Origin: Sphingomonas sp. OV641
Lineage (GTDB): Bacteria; Pseudomonadota; Alphaproteobacteria; Sphingomonadales; Sphingomonadaceae
Reading direction: 5' to 3'
Length of the DNA stretch: 64,000 nt
Assembly: GCF_900109205.1 (NCBI RefSeq)
Contig: NZ_FNZB01000007.1
Location: forward strand, 14,077 to 78,076
Each line of letters starts with the position of its first letter. Within the stretch, counting starts at the first letter, position 1. Made by a program: the position numbers and the translations under genes. Below the pieces are notes generated by a model that was given only the letters and a program-made list of their open reading frames with translations, had not been told where the DNA came from and did no database searches. Below are positions 62,834 to 64,000 of the stretch, piece after piece.

Positions 62834-63082
62834 CTGCACTGACCTCGCTTGGCTGACCCAATCACCAGACCTTACCGGATGTCGGCGCTGACGGATAGCG
62901 CAAAGCAGGACCCTTCAACGGGTTTAGTGATTGGTGGCCGTTCATATCTGCGCGCGGTAGCTACTTAGGCCTGACTAGCTGAGCTAGGCTCGACAGGATC
63001 GGCGCTTGCTATTCCGAGCCGGATGCCGCAGCGGTGGCTCACAAGGGTATACCCAACAACGCCAAGTAGGAGTGATGAGCAG

Positions 63083-63736
63083 GTGGCAGGCAGCGAGGTT
63101 AGGGCGGCGCGGGTGTATTTGCGGGTAAGCACGGACGAGCAGGACCTGACGCGGCAGGAGAGCATTGTGGCTGGTGCGCGGGCGGCCGGCTTTTATGTCG
63201 CGGCCGTATACCGGGAGAAGGCGTCGGGCGCGCGACCGGACCGGCCGGAGCTGCTGCGCATGGTGGCGGACCTGCAGCCGGGCGAGGTGGTGGTGGCCGA
63301 GAAGATCGACCGCATCAGCCGCCTGCCTCTGCAGGAAGCGGAACTGCTGGTGGATGCTATCCGGGGCAGGGGGGCTCGGCTGGCGGTGCCGGGCATTGTG
63401 GACCTGTCGGACTTGGTAGCTGATAGCGCAGGCGTGGCGCGCATCGTGCTGGAGGCGGTGCAGGACATGCTGCTGCGGGTCGCGCTGCAGACGGCGCGGG
63501 ATGACTACGAGACCCGGCGCGAGCGGCAACGCGAGGGCATCGAGATTGCCAAGCGGGCGGGGCGGTACACCGGCCGCAAGCCGGACCTCGCCCACCACCG
63601 GCGCATCGTAGGTCTGCGCGAGGCGGGCATGAGCATCGCGAAGACCGCGGAGCTCGCCGGGTGCAGCATCGCCCACGTCAAGCGCGTGACCGCGCTCCAC
63701 CGCTCAAGGGCCGCTCAGCCGCAGAAGACTAGTTGA
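63083..63736 (+). CDS. Serine recombinase (resolvase/invertase family)
   Basis: About 217 residues. RVYLRVSTDEQDLTRQE has the catalytic Ser, followed by VVAEKIDRISRLPLQEAELL, and a C-terminal DNA-binding part with RYTGRKPDLAHHRRI and SIAKTAELAGCSIAHVKRVT (HTH). Close to Tn3-type resolvases and Hin-like enzymes. GTG 63083 has AGGAG upstream. It may belong to a mobile element extending past the window. Confidence 0.85.
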   Translation: MAGSEVRAARVYLRVSTDEQDLTRQESIVAGARAAGFYVAAVYREKASGARPDRPELLRMVADLQPGEVVVAEKIDRISRLPLQEAELLVDAIRGRGARLAVPGIVDLSDLVADSAGVARIVLEAVQDMLLRVALQTARDDYETRRERQREGIEIAKRAGRYTGRKPDLAHHRRIVGLREAGMSIAKTAELAGCSIAHVKRVTALHRSRAAQPQKTS

Positions 63737-64000
63737 GTACCGTACATGTTTTACCTGCGGGTCGTGGCAGACCGAACCCCACCGCGGATTGGTCTCCGCG
63801 TGGAGCAGCAGAGCGGCATCCTGGGTATCACCGCAGGATAATCGCGCATAGTCGCTTCCAACCTGCCATTCTGACACGGGGTTCCGACACCTGTAGACCC
63901 GCGGATGTAAACGCTCGCGCTAAGTGGCGGCATTCTGATCGCGCTATTTGTCGGCGAGCGTCGCTACGCGGCTACCGGCTTGGTCTCGGCCGATCGCACA
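63737..64000. other. Right-end stretch without gene
   Basis: About 260 nt after the recombinase gene. Only short frames without protein-like features are present. No terminal repeat could be identified. Confidence 0.4.

Overview
The window reads as part of a GC-rich plasmid, or plasmid-like element, of an alphaproteobacterium, most likely a sphingomonad. The evidence is gene content: a copA/copB/DUF305/DUF411 copper set, FixL/FixJ, a RepA initiator with iterons, ParA/ParB, DUF736 and a PRTRC cassette. No rRNA or tRNA gene was seen. The species assignment is inference from family resemblance, not from a marker gene.

Region 1 (1-32.5 kb) is a copper/silver resistance island. It holds two copB genes (the first cut by the window edge), a copA-copB-MFS operon, two multicopper oxidases, Met/His-rich periplasmic proteins, DUF305 and DUF411 proteins, a Csp-type four-helix copper store, a CueR-like MerR regulator, and a cusC-cusB-cusA-cusF efflux operon. 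Embedded in it are a heme-PAS FixL/FixJ pair with an orphan receiver, an alcohol and an aldehyde dehydrogenase, a tandem UspA protein, and a compact predicted electron-transfer operon (NAD(P)H-flavin/2Fe-2S reductase, membrane b-type-like protein, seven-heme cytochrome c). Two sequence motifs recur about 90-110 nt upstream of separate small periplasmic genes and suggest a shared regulon.

Region 2 (32.7-37.4 kb) holds a predicted PD-(D/E)XK nuclease-like protein, a tyrosine recombinase, a protein with a C-terminal helix-turn-helix and a DUF4238 protein. Region 3 (37.4-42.7 kb) is the replication and partition core: parB, three 16-bp parS-like palindromes, parA, an iteron origin with a perfect DnaA box, repA, and a CHC2/Toprim primase-like gene.

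Region 4 (42.8-56 kb) is accessory plasmid backbone: a strawberry-notch helicase/methylase gene cut short at an 18-bp palindrome, a remnant RIT-type recombinase element, a PRTRC cassette (F, B, A, ThiF), a 5'-truncated PAPS-reductase-family gene, a Mom-like DNA-modification protein with an extra C-terminal domain, DUF7673, DUF736, GNAT, a Phd/PemK-type toxin-antitoxin pair and an SSB-like gene.

Region 5 (56-63.7 kb) is a small defence island on the minus strand: an AbiU2-like HEPN protein, a shortened tyrosine recombinase, a HEPN/zinc-ribbon protein, a complete short-prokaryotic-Argonaute/TIR-APAZ (SPARTA) pair, and a VapBC-type PIN/AbrB pair, followed by a serine recombinase. The SPARTA pair is the clearest immune system here. 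Its zinc-ribbon HEPN neighbour and the seven-heme electron-transfer operon are the least familiar parts of the window.
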